Of a stretch of DNA of 64,000 bases, positions 32,577 through 41,149 are shown one piece after another. How positions within the stretch are numbered: the first letter of the stretch is position 1; each line of letters begins with the position of its first letter. The DNA is taken from the NCBI RefSeq assembly GCF_042661025.1, contig NZ_JBHSWH010000001.1, positions 3,162,001 to 3,226,000 of the forward strand, given 5' to 3'. The translations under genes were made by a program, and so were the position numbers. The notes beneath the pieces were generated by a model, which was given only the letters and a program-made list of their open reading frames with translations, searched no databases and was not told where the DNA came from. This DNA is from Flexivirga alba. Lineage in GTDB: Bacteria > Actinomycetota > Actinomycetes > Actinomycetales > Dermatophilaceae.

Positions 32577-32607
32577 CTGGGCCACTGACTGAACTACGAT
32601 CGCGAGG

Positions 32608-33384
32608 GTGACGGACTACAAGACGATTCTGGTGGAGCGCGACGGCCGCACCGCGACGATCACGCTCAACCGGCCCAAGGCCCTCAACGCGCTGAATTCC
32701 GAAGTGATGAACGAAGTGGTCGCCGCAGCCGAGGAACTGGACCGAGACGCAGACGTCGGCGCCATTGTCATCACCGGCTCTGAGAAGGCCTTTGCGGCCG
32801 GCGCGGATATCAAGGAGATGGCCACCAAGACCTTCTCCCAGGTGTATGGCGACAACCTCTTCTGGGGCTGGGAGCGACTCACTCAGGTGCGCACGCCGAT
32901 CGTCGCGGCAGTGGCCGGCTACGCACTCGGCGGCGGCTGTGAGTTGGCCATGCTGTGCGATCTGATCATCGCTGCGGACACCGCGAAGTTCGGCCAGCCG
33001 GAGATCACGCTCGGCGTCATACCCGGCATGGGTGGTTCGCAGCGGCTGGCCCGCGCCGTCGGCAAGGCCAAGGCGATGGACATGGTGCTCACCGGCCGGC
33101 AGATCGGCGCGGACGAGGCCGAGCGCTCGGGCCTGGTCGCGCGAGTCGTGCCTGCCGACGAGTTGCTGACCACCGCTCAAGAGGTCGCCAACAAGATCGC
33201 CGGGATGTCGCTGCCGATCGCGATGCTCGCCAAGGACGCGGTCAACGCGGCCTTCGAGACCACACTCTCCGAAGGCGTCCGACTCGAACGGCGTTCATTC
33301 CATGCGGCATTCGCGACCGACGATCAGAAGGAAGGCATGGCGGCCTTCGTCGACAAGCGTTCGCCGAAGTTCACCAATTCTTAA
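32608..33384 (+). CDS. Enoyl-CoA hydratase (EchA8-like)
   Basis: A 258-residue crotonase. CoA-binding AFAAGADIKEM and the oxyanion-hole glycine in AGYALGGGCELAMLCD are present, and both catalytic glutamates are in place (the Glu of GGGCELA and that of GQPEITLGVIPGMGG). This is the pattern of true hydratases acting on short-chain enoyl-CoA. GTG 32608 starts the classical MTDYKTILVERDG sequence. It is probably co-transcribed with the preceding hydrolase. Confidence 0.92.
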   Translation: MTDYKTILVERDGRTATITLNRPKALNALNSEVMNEVVAAAEELDRDADVGAIVITGSEKAFAAGADIKEMATKTFSQVYGDNLFWGWERLTQVRTPIVAAVAGYALGGGCELAMLCDLIIAADTAKFGQPEITLGVIPGMGGSQRLARAVGKAKAMDMVLTGRQIGADEAERSGLVARVVPADELLTTAQEVANKIAGMSLPIAMLAKDAVNAAFETTLSEGVRLERRSFHAAFATDDQKEGMAAFVDKRSPKFTNS

Positions 33385-33392
33385 AAGTTGCG

Positions 33393-33425
33393 GGTTGAGT
33401 AGCGACGAAGGAGCGTATCGAAACC
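33393..33425. repeat. REP-like intergenic repeat of Micrococcales type
   Basis: GGTTGAGTAGCGACGAAGG followed by AGCGTATCGAAACC lies alone between two genes. From memory this 33-mer and its complement (GGTTTCGATACGCT and CGCTACTCAACC at the ends) occur many times in intergenic regions of Micrococcales genomes. Its ends are partly complementary and could form an imperfect hairpin between the convergent echA-like and marR genes. I saw no second copy in this window. Confidence 0.5.
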
Positions 33426-33432
33426 TCGGCGC

Positions 33433-33951
33433 CTACCAGTTGGCTTCGCCGTCGAAATCGCCTGCTCCCTGGCGCAATCGGGCCAGAATGCGCAGCAGCG
33501 GCTCGAGGTCCTCGTCAGCGAGGCCCGGTTCTCCGAAGACGGTTTCGTTCAGCTGTTGCGTCGCCCTCAGTGACAACTCGTGGCCTTCAGGGGTGAGCTC
33601 GACCAACGTCGTGCGCCGGTCGGTCGGGTGGGGAGTGCGTCGCACTAGTCCCACAGCCTCCAATCGGTCGACGGCGTTGGTAACGCTGGTCGGGTGCACC
33701 TGCAGGCGGGCGCTCGCCTTGGCCATCGGCAGTGCGCCGGTGCGCGTGAAGTGCAGGAGTGTCAGCAACTCGTAACGCGCGAACGTCAGGCCGAGCGGCT
33801 TGAGGACTTCCTCGACCCGCGCCAGGAAAATCTGCTGCGCCCGGATGACCGAGGTGATCGCCGCCATACCGTCGGCATACTCACCCCACCCGTGCGCGCT
33901 CCATTGTCGGCGTGCCTCGGCGATCGGGTCCTGGGGCAACGGGCTCGGCAT
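33433..33951 (-). CDS. MarR-family transcriptional regulator
   Basis: A 172-residue MarR-type winged-helix protein. The DNA-binding core includes LTFARYELLTLLHFTRTGAL, MAKASARLQVHPTSVTNAVDRLEAVGLVRR and the wing HPTDRRTTLVELTPEGHEL. ATG at 33951 is chosen over upstream starts because it gives a normal length and the upstream extension is poor in helix-forming residues. It converges with the enoyl-CoA hydratase gene and may repress the acyl-CoA genes, by proximity only. Confidence 0.87.
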   Translation of the reverse strand: MPSPLPQDPIAEARRQWSAHGWGEYADGMAAITSVIRAQQIFLARVEEVLKPLGLTFARYELLTLLHFTRTGALPMAKASARLQVHPTSVTNAVDRLEAVGLVRRTPHPTDRRTTLVELTPEGHELSLRATQQLNETVFGEPGLADEDLEPLLRILARLRQGAGDFDGEANW

Positions 33952-34077
33952 GCCGGTGATTGTTCCATCATCGGCCCGTATGCCGAGCCGACGTGCCGTG
34001 TCCAGCCGAACCAGCCGGCACCACGCCGCGCCGGAGTGACAGGATGAAGGCACCAATCACAAGCTTTGGAGGGTGAC

Positions 34078-34908
34078 ATGAGTGTGCGGGTCTGGGTGGA
34101 CGGCGAGCTGGTCGGCGGCTTGCCCAGTGTGCGAGCGCTGGACCACGGAATCACTGTGGGGGACGGGGTGTTCGAGACCGCGAAGGTGGTCGACGGCAAG
34201 CCGTTCGCAATCGATCGACACAATGACCGCCTCGATCGCTCCCTGCACGGCCTCGGCCTGCCGTCCGCCGACCGCACCCGACTGCAGGAGGGTTTCGACG
34301 CCGTCCTCGCCGAGCCACTCGAGTTCGGTCGCCTGCGCTACACGGTGACCGCCGGTGAAGGCCCGCTCGGGTCCGACCGCAGCGACAGCCCGCTGACCTA
34401 CATCGTCGCCTCGATGCCGGTCGCCCGCCCTGAGGCGGCCACCAAGATCGTCGTCGTGCCGTGGACCCGCAATGAGCGCAGTGCCGTTGCAGGCCTGAAG
34501 ACCACCTCGTATGCCGAGAACGTCGTTGCCCTGGCAGCCGCGAAGAAGGAAGGCGGCACGGAGGCGATCTTCGCCAACAACCGCGGCGAGCTGTGCGAGG
34601 GGACCGGCTCCAACATCTTCGTCGTCGTGGACGGCGAGCTGCTGACACCAAAGCTGGAGTGTGGGCCACTGGCCGGCATCACCCGCGCGCTGACCATCGA
34701 GTGGAGTCGCGAGGCCGGCATCCCGGTGCGCGAGAAGGTCCTGCCCATCGGCGTGCTGGACACCGCCGACGAGGTCTTCATCACCTCGTCCACCCGGGAC
34801 GTCCAAGCCGTCTCCGCAGTCGGCGATCGCGAATTGCCTGCACCGGGACCGGTCACCGCTGCGGCTGCCAAGGCTTTCGCGGACGCGTCGGCCGCGGGTC
34901 GCGACTGA
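34078..34908 (+). CDS. Class IV aminotransferase / aminodeoxychorismate lyase-like
   Basis: A 276-residue PLP enzyme of fold type IV. Seen: VRALDHGITVGDGVFETAKV, the PLP lysine in GLKTTSYAENVVALAAAKK, and NRGELCEGTGSNIFVV with the conserved EGTGSN phosphate-binding motif. The family covers branched-chain and D-amino acid aminotransferases and 4-amino-4-deoxychorismate lyase (PabC); size and the DHGITVGDGVFET start favour PabC-like, but the substrate is uncertain. ATG at 34078 has GGAGGG 5-10 bp upstream. The next gene starts 8 bp downstream. Confidence 0.83.
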   Translation: MSVRVWVDGELVGGLPSVRALDHGITVGDGVFETAKVVDGKPFAIDRHNDRLDRSLHGLGLPSADRTRLQEGFDAVLAEPLEFGRLRYTVTAGEGPLGSDRSDSPLTYIVASMPVARPEAATKIVVVPWTRNERSAVAGLKTTSYAENVVALAAAKKEGGTEAIFANNRGELCEGTGSNIFVVVDGELLTPKLECGPLAGITRALTIEWSREAGIPVREKVLPIGVLDTADEVFITSSTRDVQAVSAVGDRELPAPGPVTAAAAKAFADASAAGRD

Positions 34909-34916
34909 GGAGCACC

Positions 34917-35366
34917 GTGGCCGGCCCGCCGCCTCAGGAGATGGATCGCTCCGTGGACGACAAGCTCCTCGAGGACCGGTTCGCTTGGCGCGCCCGGATC
35001 CGGGCGAATCCCACGACATACCTCTTCTATCGCATCGGGATCGGGATCCTCGGGCTGCTCGTCGTGGTCACCGGGATCATCCTGTTGCCACTGCCCGGGC
35101 CGGGGTGGGTGATCATCTTCGTCGGCCTCGGGATCTGGGCGACCGAATTCACCTGGGCCAGGCGGCTGCTTCGGTTCGCCAAGGCGAAGGTCCAGTTGTG
35201 GACGACCTGGATGGGTCGCCAGAACTGGTTCGTTCGCGGACTGGTCGGCCTGGCCGTCGTGCTGCTGGTGGCGGCCTGCTTCTGGCTGGTCTTCCTGGTC
35301 AGCGGTGTGCCCGGTTTTCTGCCCTCGCAGGTCAAGGACTGGCTCGGCTACCTGCCGGGGCTCTGA
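34917..35366 (+). CDS. PGPGW-type small membrane protein (TIGR02611)
   Basis: A 149-residue membrane protein with the signature LLPLPGPGWVIIFVGLGIWATEF, where the PGPGW turn separates two hydrophobic helices, and a third hydrophobic segment GLAVVLLVAACFWLVFLVSG. It matches the actinobacterial TIGR02611 / PGPGW family of unknown function. GTG at 34917 follows GAGGA at suitable spacing. It is likely co-transcribed with the aminotransferase. Confidence 0.88.
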   Translation: MAGPPPQEMDRSVDDKLLEDRFAWRARIRANPTTYLFYRIGIGILGLLVVVTGIILLPLPGPGWVIIFVGLGIWATEFTWARRLLRFAKAKVQLWTTWMGRQNWFVRGLVGLAVVLLVAACFWLVFLVSGVPGFLPSQVKDWLGYLPGL

Positions 35367-35452
35367 GCGTCACCCGATTATGCGGCGGCGCCCGGCGTCG
35401 GCTAATGTTGGCGCTCGCAGCGTGGACTGTATGACGGTTCGGCGCGGCACCC

Positions 35453-35526
35453 GGATGTGTAGCTCAGCTGGTTAGAGCGTTCGCTTCACACGCGAGAGGT
35501 CAGGGGTTCGAGTCCCTTCACATCCA
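35453..35526 (+). tRNA. tRNA-Val (anticodon CAC)
   Basis: A complete cloverleaf: acceptor GGATGTG (35453-35459) pairs with CACATCC (35519-35525) and discriminator A. The D arm is GCTC/GAGC. The anticodon stem TTCGC/GCGAG holds loop TTCACAC with anticodon CAC (35487-35489) reading GUG, and the T loop is TTCGAGT. CCA is not encoded. It is a different isoacceptor from the fragment at 6099-6124. Confidence 0.97.
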
Positions 35527-35534
35527 CCCCTTGA

Positions 35535-35558
35535 GAGCCCGGCCGGTCGGCCGGGCTC
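35535..35558 (+). terminator. Hairpin terminator after tRNA-Val
   Basis: GAGCCCGGCCG pairs perfectly with CGGCCGGGCTC around a 2-nt loop, 9 bp after the tRNA end, followed by TT. A GC-rich stem with a weak T run is typical of actinobacterial intrinsic terminators. Confidence 0.7.
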
Positions 35559-35672
35559 TTCGCGTTGGGCTGGGCGTCGTCTCGTGGCAGTTTTTCTCTT
35601 GCATCCTCGTTCGCCGACAAACAATTACGACGGTTCGCCCCATATGTCGTAACGGTGCGGCAGGCTCGGTGG

Positions 35673-36980
35673 ATGAACAACACGAGCGATGACAACAGGC
35701 GTCTTGGCCGGCGCGGCTTCCTGGGTGCGGCGGCGCTCAGCGGTGCGGGAGCGCTGACGATCGGCGGCACGCAGCAGGCGAGCGCGGCAACGGCTCGACC
35801 TGGCCGGCATCGATTCCAATGTGGTGCCGATGTGGCGGCCGCCGACGGCTGGAAGGTCTTCGCCGGTCAGCGGATCGGGGTGATCACCAACCCGACCGGG
35901 GTCGTGAGGGACGGGCTGCGCAGCATCGTCGACGTGATGGTCGAGTCCGGAAAGGTCGAGATCGGTGGGGTATTCGGCCCCGAGCACGGGTTCCGCGGCA
36001 CCGCCCAGGCCGGCCAGTCAGAGGAGACGTATGTCGATGAGCGCACCGGCGTGACGGTGTATGACGCGTATGGCGCGACGATCGACAAGTTCGCGAGCTA
36101 TTACGGCACGGCGGGGGTCGACACGATCGTTTTCGACATACAAGACGTCGGCGCGCGGTTCTATACCTACATCTGGACGATGTACAACGCGATGGCTGCC
36201 GCAGCGAAGCTCGGCAAGCGATTCGTGGTGCTGGATCGGCCGAATCCCGTTGGGGGACAGGCGAAAGGACCGGTCCTGAAGGACGGCTTCACCTCAGGCG
36301 TCGGCCTCGACAAGATCGCCCAGCAGCACGGCATGACCGCGGGTGAGCTCGCACGGTTCTTCAACGGCGAGTTCATGACGACTGTCGCCGGGAAGAAGGT
36401 CGCCGATCTGGAAGTCGTGCAGGTGCAGGGTTGGTCGCCGGATGAGTTGTATGCCGACACGGGCGCACCCTGGATCCTGCCTTCACCTAACATGCCCACG
36501 CCGGACACGGCGTTGCTCTATCCCGGGTTGTGCATGTTCGAGGCCACCAACCTCTCCGAGGGCCGCGGCACCACACGGCCGTTCGAGCTGATCGGTGCGC
36601 CCTATGTGGATTACAAGTGGGCGCAGCAGTTGGCGGGTGAGCAGTTGCCCGGCGTGGAGTTCCGGGAGGCCTACTTCAACCCGACGTTCTCCAAGAACGC
36701 CGGGAAGGTCTGCGGTGGTGTCCAGGTGCACATCATCGACGCGGGTCGGGTCGACGCGATCCGCACGGCCACCACGATGATGACGGCACTGCGCGACCTG
36801 TATGACGGCTTCGACTGGCGCGGCGATGCCGGCCGCTGGATCAACCTGCTGACCGGGTCGGACCGCTTCCTGAAGATGTTCACCGCCGGCGACAGCGCAG
36901 CGCAGATCGTCGCGGCCTGGCAGCCGGAGTTGCAGGCGTTCGACCGGACCAGGAGGCAGTACCTGCTCTACCGCCGCTGA
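35673..36980 (+). CDS. Tat-exported DUF1343 protein, NamZ-like exo-N-acetylmuramidase
   Basis: A 435-residue secreted protein. The N-terminus has a twin-arginine signal (RRLGRRGFLGAAALSGAGAL) ending near ASAATA, so it should be exported folded. The mature part is the DUF1343 fold: RIGVITNPTGVVRDG, GVFGPEHGFRG, VFDIQDVGARFYTYIWTM, VLDRPNPVGG and LYPGLCMFEATNLSEGRGTTRPFE. Members characterised as NamZ release N-acetylmuramic acid from peptidoglycan fragments, so this may act in wall recycling. The ending DRTRRQYLLYRR is repeated in the chimeric scar at 40758-40874. Confidence 0.87.
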   Translation: MNNTSDDNRRLGRRGFLGAAALSGAGALTIGGTQQASAATARPGRHRFQCGADVAAADGWKVFAGQRIGVITNPTGVVRDGLRSIVDVMVESGKVEIGGVFGPEHGFRGTAQAGQSEETYVDERTGVTVYDAYGATIDKFASYYGTAGVDTIVFDIQDVGARFYTYIWTMYNAMAAAAKLGKRFVVLDRPNPVGGQAKGPVLKDGFTSGVGLDKIAQQHGMTAGELARFFNGEFMTTVAGKKVADLEVVQVQGWSPDELYADTGAPWILPSPNMPTPDTALLYPGLCMFEATNLSEGRGTTRPFELIGAPYVDYKWAQQLAGEQLPGVEFREAYFNPTFSKNAGKVCGGVQVHIIDAGRVDAIRTATTMMTALRDLYDGFDWRGDAGRWINLLTGSDRFLKMFTAGDSAAQIVAAWQPELQAFDRTRRQYLLYRR

Positions 36981-37032
36981 GTGGGCTGCGGGCACTGGAC
37001 GGCGCACATGGCAGCGTGACTACGGTGGATCA

Positions 37033-39306
37033 ATGCGGAGATGCGCCGACCTGACTGCCGATGCCATCCAGCGGCTGGAGACCCTCGCTGAGCCGTGGAG
37101 CCAGTTGTCGGAGTCGGAGGCGACGGCACTGCTCGGCGCCCGTGGTGAGGACCTCGAACGACTGCTGACCGTGGCTGGTGCCGTGCGCGACCAGGGCTTG
37201 GCGCGGGCTGGTCGCAGCGACGTGATCACCTACTCGCGCAAGGTGTTCCTTCCCCTCACCCACTTGTGTCGCGATCGTTGCCACTACTGCGTTTTCGTCC
37301 AGTCGCCCGGCAAGTTGGCAGCTGCCGGCATAAGCCCGTTCATGAGTCCGGACGACGTGCTGAAGGTCGCTCGCGCCGGCGCGGAGCTGGGCTGCAAGGA
37401 GGCGCTGCTCACTCTTGGCGACCGCCCCGAGACCCGGTGGGCGAGCGCTCGCGAATGGCTGGACAGCAACGGGTACGCCTCGACGCTGGACTACGTGGGG
37501 GCCATGGCGAAGCTGATCCTCGACGAGATGGGGCTGCTGCCACATCTCAACCCGGGAGTCATGTCCTGGTCGGAGATGCAACGGCTGAAGCCTTTCGCTC
37601 CGTCGATGGGGATGATGCTCGAGACCACCTCAACCCGGCTGTGGGACACCCCGGGTGAAGCGCACTTCGGGTCTCCCGACAAGGACCCTGGGGTGCGCCT
37701 GCGGGTGTTGGAGGACGCGGGTCGCTCGGCGATCCCGTTCACCACCGGCGTGCTGCTCGGGATCGGTGAAACACCGTCGGAGCGAGTGGACGCGATCCGC
37801 GCGATCGGTGAATCACACGCCCGTTATGGACACATCCAGGAGGTGATCGTCCAGAACTTCCGCGCCAAACCGGCGACCGCGATGATGGGCAGCGCCGATC
37901 TGGAGACTCAGGAGTATGTCGCGACGGTCGCGGTCACCCGCTTGCTGCTCGGCCCGGATATGCGGGTGCAGGCACCTCCGAACCTGACCGACCCGGCCGA
38001 GCTGTCGCTGCTGGTCCGGGCCGGCATCGACGACTGGGGTGGCGTGAGTCCGTTGACCCCGGATCACGTGAACCCGGAACGGCCCTGGCCGCAGATCACC
38101 GAGTTGGCCGAATACACGGCAGCCGAGGGTTACGCACTGCGCGAGCGGCTCACCACGCATCCGCACTACATCCGGGACGCTCGCGGCACGGCCGGTGGGC
38201 ACGGCGACGGCTGGTTCGACGACCGCTTGTTCCCTCGGGTGTCGGCTCTCGCTGATGGCTACGGGCTGGCCCGGCGGGATGCCTATCTGGAGTCGGTGTT
38301 GCAGCGGGCCGAAGCGGATCCGGCTGGGCTCAGCGACGCCGAATATGTCGCCCTCCTGCATGCCGATGGTGATGACTTGGAGGCGCTCGCCGCACTGGCT
38401 GATCGGGTGCGCGCCGCCCATGCCGGTGACTCGGTGACGTATGCCGTGAACCGCAACCTCGACTCCTCGCTCGGGCTGTCGGAGGAGCGGATCACCGAAC
38501 TCGTTGATGAGGCAATGTCGTTGGGCGCGACCGAGATCTGCGCGCAGGGACCTGTGCCAGCACGCCTCGGTGCTGCCGGCTATCTGGACTTCGCGCGGGC
38601 GGTGAAGCGGGCCGGACCGGTGCATCTGCACGCGTTCCGTCCGGTCGAGGTGCTCGACGGCGCGGCGCGTGCCGGTTTGGAGCTGTCCGAATGGCTGACC
38701 ACCTTGGCGGGTGCGGGCGTCGACACCGTGCCCGGCACCGGCGCCCGGATCCTGGACGACACGGTGCGTGCCCGTCTCACCGCGGGCAAGGACATCCCGG
38801 TCAGCGAGTGGGAACGCGCCATCGTCGCGGCTCACGGCGCTGGGCTGCGGTCCACGGCGACCATGGTCTACGGGCACGTCGAGACCCCCGCACAGCAGGT
38901 TGAACACCTGCGGCGGATCGCGTCGATTGCGATGCGTACCAACGGATTCACCGAGTTCATTCCGATGCCGTGGCTGCCGACGGAGTCGCCGGTCCGGGTG
39001 GAGGGTCATCGTGGCGGGCCGACGCTTCGGGAGTCACGGGCGGTGCACGCGGTCGCCCGGCTGATGCTCACCGGCCACATCGATCACGTTCAGGCGGCGT
39101 GGACGAAGCTCGGCCTGCGCGGCGCTCAGCTGGTGCTCGCCGGGGGAGCGGACGACGTAGGCGGGGTGCTGCTGGACGGGGACCTGGACCCGCTCGCCGG
39201 CCCGGAGCAGGGTCGTGAACTGACTGTGGCGGACGTGCAGCGACTCGCCGCCGAGATCGGACGCCCCACCCGGCAGCGAACAACCACGTATGACGACGTG
39301 ACATGA
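37033..39306 (+). CDS. fbiC: FbiC-like protein: intact CofG half, CofH half lacking its Fe-S motif
   Basis: A 757-residue homologue of FbiC, the two-domain radical-SAM enzyme that makes the deazaflavin core (Fo) of F420. The CofG half is normal: YSRKVFLPLTHLCRDRCHYC with Cys79, Cys83 and Cys86 of the CX3CX2C cluster. The CofH half keeps flanking sequence (VTYAVNRNL at 468-476, ATEICAQG, HLHAFRPVEVLDGA, DTVPGTGARILDDTVR, MVYGHVETP, RPTRQRTTTY). Between VNRNL and SLGLSEERI, however, the segment that normally holds the second CX3CX2C is missing in frame. The linker between halves is also shorter than in mycobacterial FbiC (about 856 residues). It may make only the CofG reaction or have a new role. 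The stop overlaps the next gene by 4 bp. Confidence 0.85.
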   Translation: MRRCADLTADAIQRLETLAEPWSQLSESEATALLGARGEDLERLLTVAGAVRDQGLARAGRSDVITYSRKVFLPLTHLCRDRCHYCVFVQSPGKLAAAGISPFMSPDDVLKVARAGAELGCKEALLTLGDRPETRWASAREWLDSNGYASTLDYVGAMAKLILDEMGLLPHLNPGVMSWSEMQRLKPFAPSMGMMLETTSTRLWDTPGEAHFGSPDKDPGVRLRVLEDAGRSAIPFTTGVLLGIGETPSERVDAIRAIGESHARYGHIQEVIVQNFRAKPATAMMGSADLETQEYVATVAVTRLLLGPDMRVQAPPNLTDPAELSLLVRAGIDDWGGVSPLTPDHVNPERPWPQITELAEYTAAEGYALRERLTTHPHYIRDARGTAGGHGDGWFDDRLFPRVSALADGYGLARRDAYLESVLQRAEADPAGLSDAEYVALLHADGDDLEALAALADRVRAAHAGDSVTYAVNRNLDSSLGLSEERITELVDEAMSLGATEICAQGPVPARLGAAGYLDFARAVKRAGPVHLHAFRPVEVLDGAARAGLELSEWLTTLAGAGVDTVPGTGARILDDTVRARLTAGKDIPVSEWERAIVAAHGAGLRSTATMVYGHVETPAQQVEHLRRIASIAMRTNGFTEFIPMPWLPTESPVRVEGHRGGPTLRESRAVHAVARLMLTGHIDHVQAAWTKLGLRGAQLVLAGGADDVGGVLLDGDLDPLAGPEQGRELTVADVQRLAAEIGRPTRQRTTTYDDVT

Positions 39307-40745
39307 CCGCTGAGAGCGCGGCAGCGGGCACGGCGATGCGGCAGGTCGCCATCGTCGGCGCGGGGATTGCCGGGCTGGGACTCGGCATACGCCTCAAGCG
39401 GTCCGGTCAGGATGATTTCGTCATCCTGGAGCGTGGCGCGGACGTCGGTGGCACCTGGCGGGACAACGTCTATCCGGGGGCTTCGTGCGACATACCGAGC
39501 ACGTTGTATGAGTACTCGTTCCGACCGAATCCGTTGTGGTCACGGCGTTTTGCGCCCGGTGCGGAGATACATGAATACCTGCGTGAGGCGGCCGAGCAGG
39601 AGGGGCTCCTGCCACACCTGCGACTGAACTGCGCTCTGAACGAGGCCCGCTGGGACCCCGATCACGAGTGCTGGCAGCTGGACACGGCGAAGGGTCCGAT
39701 CACGGCGCGCGCACTCGTGATGGCCGCCGGGCGACTTAGTGAGCCGCGCATGCCCCAGGTGAGCGGGCTCGGCGAGTTCGCCGGGAGGGCATTTCACTCA
39801 TCCCGCTGGGATCACCGCTCGTTGGCCGGGCTGCGGGTCGGCGTCGTCGGAACCGGCGCGAGTGCGGTCCAGCTCATCCCCGAAATCGCCTCGGACGTCG
39901 AGTCTTTGGTTGTCTTCCAGCGAAGCCCGGCCTGGGTGCTGCCGAGGAACGACCGCGCCTACACGCCCACGGAAGCGCGGCCCAGCCGGTCCGAACTCGC
40001 TCGCGACGCCGAAGAGCTCTTCGCCGCACGGCTGCACGGCTCGCCAGCGGCGGCCGAGCTGGAACGGACCGCTCGAGAGCATTTGCACGGGCAGGTCCCG
40101 GCAGGCCGGCTGCGGGACCTTCTGACGCCGGACTACGAAATCGGTTGCAAGCGGGCGGTGTTCAGCAACACCTACTTTCCTGCCGTGCAGCGCTCGAACG
40201 TCGTCCTGGAGGCATCGGCACTGCAAGCGGTCGACCGGACGGGCGTGATGTCACTAGCTGGGCGGCGTTATGAGGTGGACGTGCTGATCTTCGCCACCGG
40301 CTTCGAGGCGACCCGGCCGCCGTTCGCGCGGATCGTCACCGGCCGCACCGGCAGCCTGGCGGAGCACTGGTCCACCGGCATGACCAGCTACGCCTCGACC
40401 GTGGTCCACGGGTTTCCCAACCTCTTCGTGTTGGACGGACCCAACTCGGCGCTCGGCCACCACTCCGCGTTCGAGGTCATCGAGGCGCAGTTCGACTACG
40501 TACTCGGAGCGCTCGATCACCTACGGGCAGGCGGGCATCCGCTGGAGGTCACCGAGACCGCCGAGCAGTCCTACACGGACCTCATCGACCGGCTGGCGGC
40601 CCGCACGGTGTGGCTGCACGGCAACTGCTCCAGTTGGTATCGGGACGGGTCGAGCGACCGACTGACCCTGGTGTGGCCCGAACGCGCCACCACGTTCCGC
40701 AGTCTCAACAGCACCTTCGACCCGACGGTCTTCATATCTCCATGA
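39303..40745 (+). CDS. Flavin-containing (Baeyer-Villiger-type) monooxygenase
   Basis: A 480-residue flavoprotein with two dinucleotide folds: VAIVGAGIAGLGLGIRLKRSG for FAD and VGVVGTGASAVQLIPEIAS for NADPH. Between them is FAGRAFHSSRWD, which fits the Baeyer-Villiger fingerprint FxGxxxHxxxW. GGTWRDNVYPGASCDIPSTLYEYSF is also characteristic. It would insert oxygen into a ketone or hydroxylate an organic acceptor; the substrate is unknown. It overlaps fbiC by 4 bp, so the two are translationally coupled. Confidence 0.87.
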   Translation: MTAESAAAGTAMRQVAIVGAGIAGLGLGIRLKRSGQDDFVILERGADVGGTWRDNVYPGASCDIPSTLYEYSFRPNPLWSRRFAPGAEIHEYLREAAEQEGLLPHLRLNCALNEARWDPDHECWQLDTAKGPITARALVMAAGRLSEPRMPQVSGLGEFAGRAFHSSRWDHRSLAGLRVGVVGTGASAVQLIPEIASDVESLVVFQRSPAWVLPRNDRAYTPTEARPSRSELARDAEELFAARLHGSPAAAELERTAREHLHGQVPAGRLRDLLTPDYEIGCKRAVFSNTYFPAVQRSNVVLEASALQAVDRTGVMSLAGRRYEVDVLIFATGFEATRPPFARIVTGRTGSLAEHWSTGMTSYASTVVHGFPNLFVLDGPNSALGHHSAFEVIEAQFDYVLGALDHLRAGGHPLEVTETAEQSYTDLIDRLAARTVWLHGNCSSWYRDGSSDRLTLVWPERATTFRSLNSTFDPTVFISP

Positions 40746-40757
40746 AGGCCCGAGATG

Positions 40758-40874
40758 ATGACAACCACCACGCAGATTCGGATGGCGGCATACCCGCCCG
40801 GTATGCCGAAGGACGGTGATTTCGAGACGGCGTTCGAGCGGACCGGGAAGCAGTATCTCCTTTACTGCCGCTGA
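40758..40874 (+). pseudogene. Chimeric gene scar: CurA-like 5' end joined to DUF1343 3' end
   Basis: A 38-codon frame. Residues 1-25 (MTTTTQIRMAAYPPGMPKDG and FETA) are nearly identical to the start of the CurA-like reductase at 60775 (MTTTTQIRMAAYPVGMPQDS). Residues 26-38 (FERTGKQYLLYCR) match the end of the DUF1343 protein at 36980 (FDRTRRQYLLYRR). A deletion between a former CurA-like gene and a former DUF1343 gene would create exactly this. It is not expected to be functional. Downstream, 40875-41149 shows no gene I can support. Confidence 0.7.
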
Positions 40875-41149
40875 GTAGCCAACTTACCCGAGTGGAAACT
40901 AATTGGCAGTTCCATCCCGAGTGCATGCGCGCCGCAGAAGCATCAAATATTGTGAGAACCTCGAAACCCGACAGGATCGTTGACAACGGTCCTTTGGAGG
41001 GCGCACAATTTGGGGACGGGATGGAGCTGACTCGGGCGATTGACTCATGTTTTCGCGGGGATACCTCTGACCTGTTCCGTGTTTCATTCTGAAGACTCGA
41101 CGAGCTCCCACTGAACCCGCCGTGGCCGTCTCCGAGAGGAAGTCCCTTC

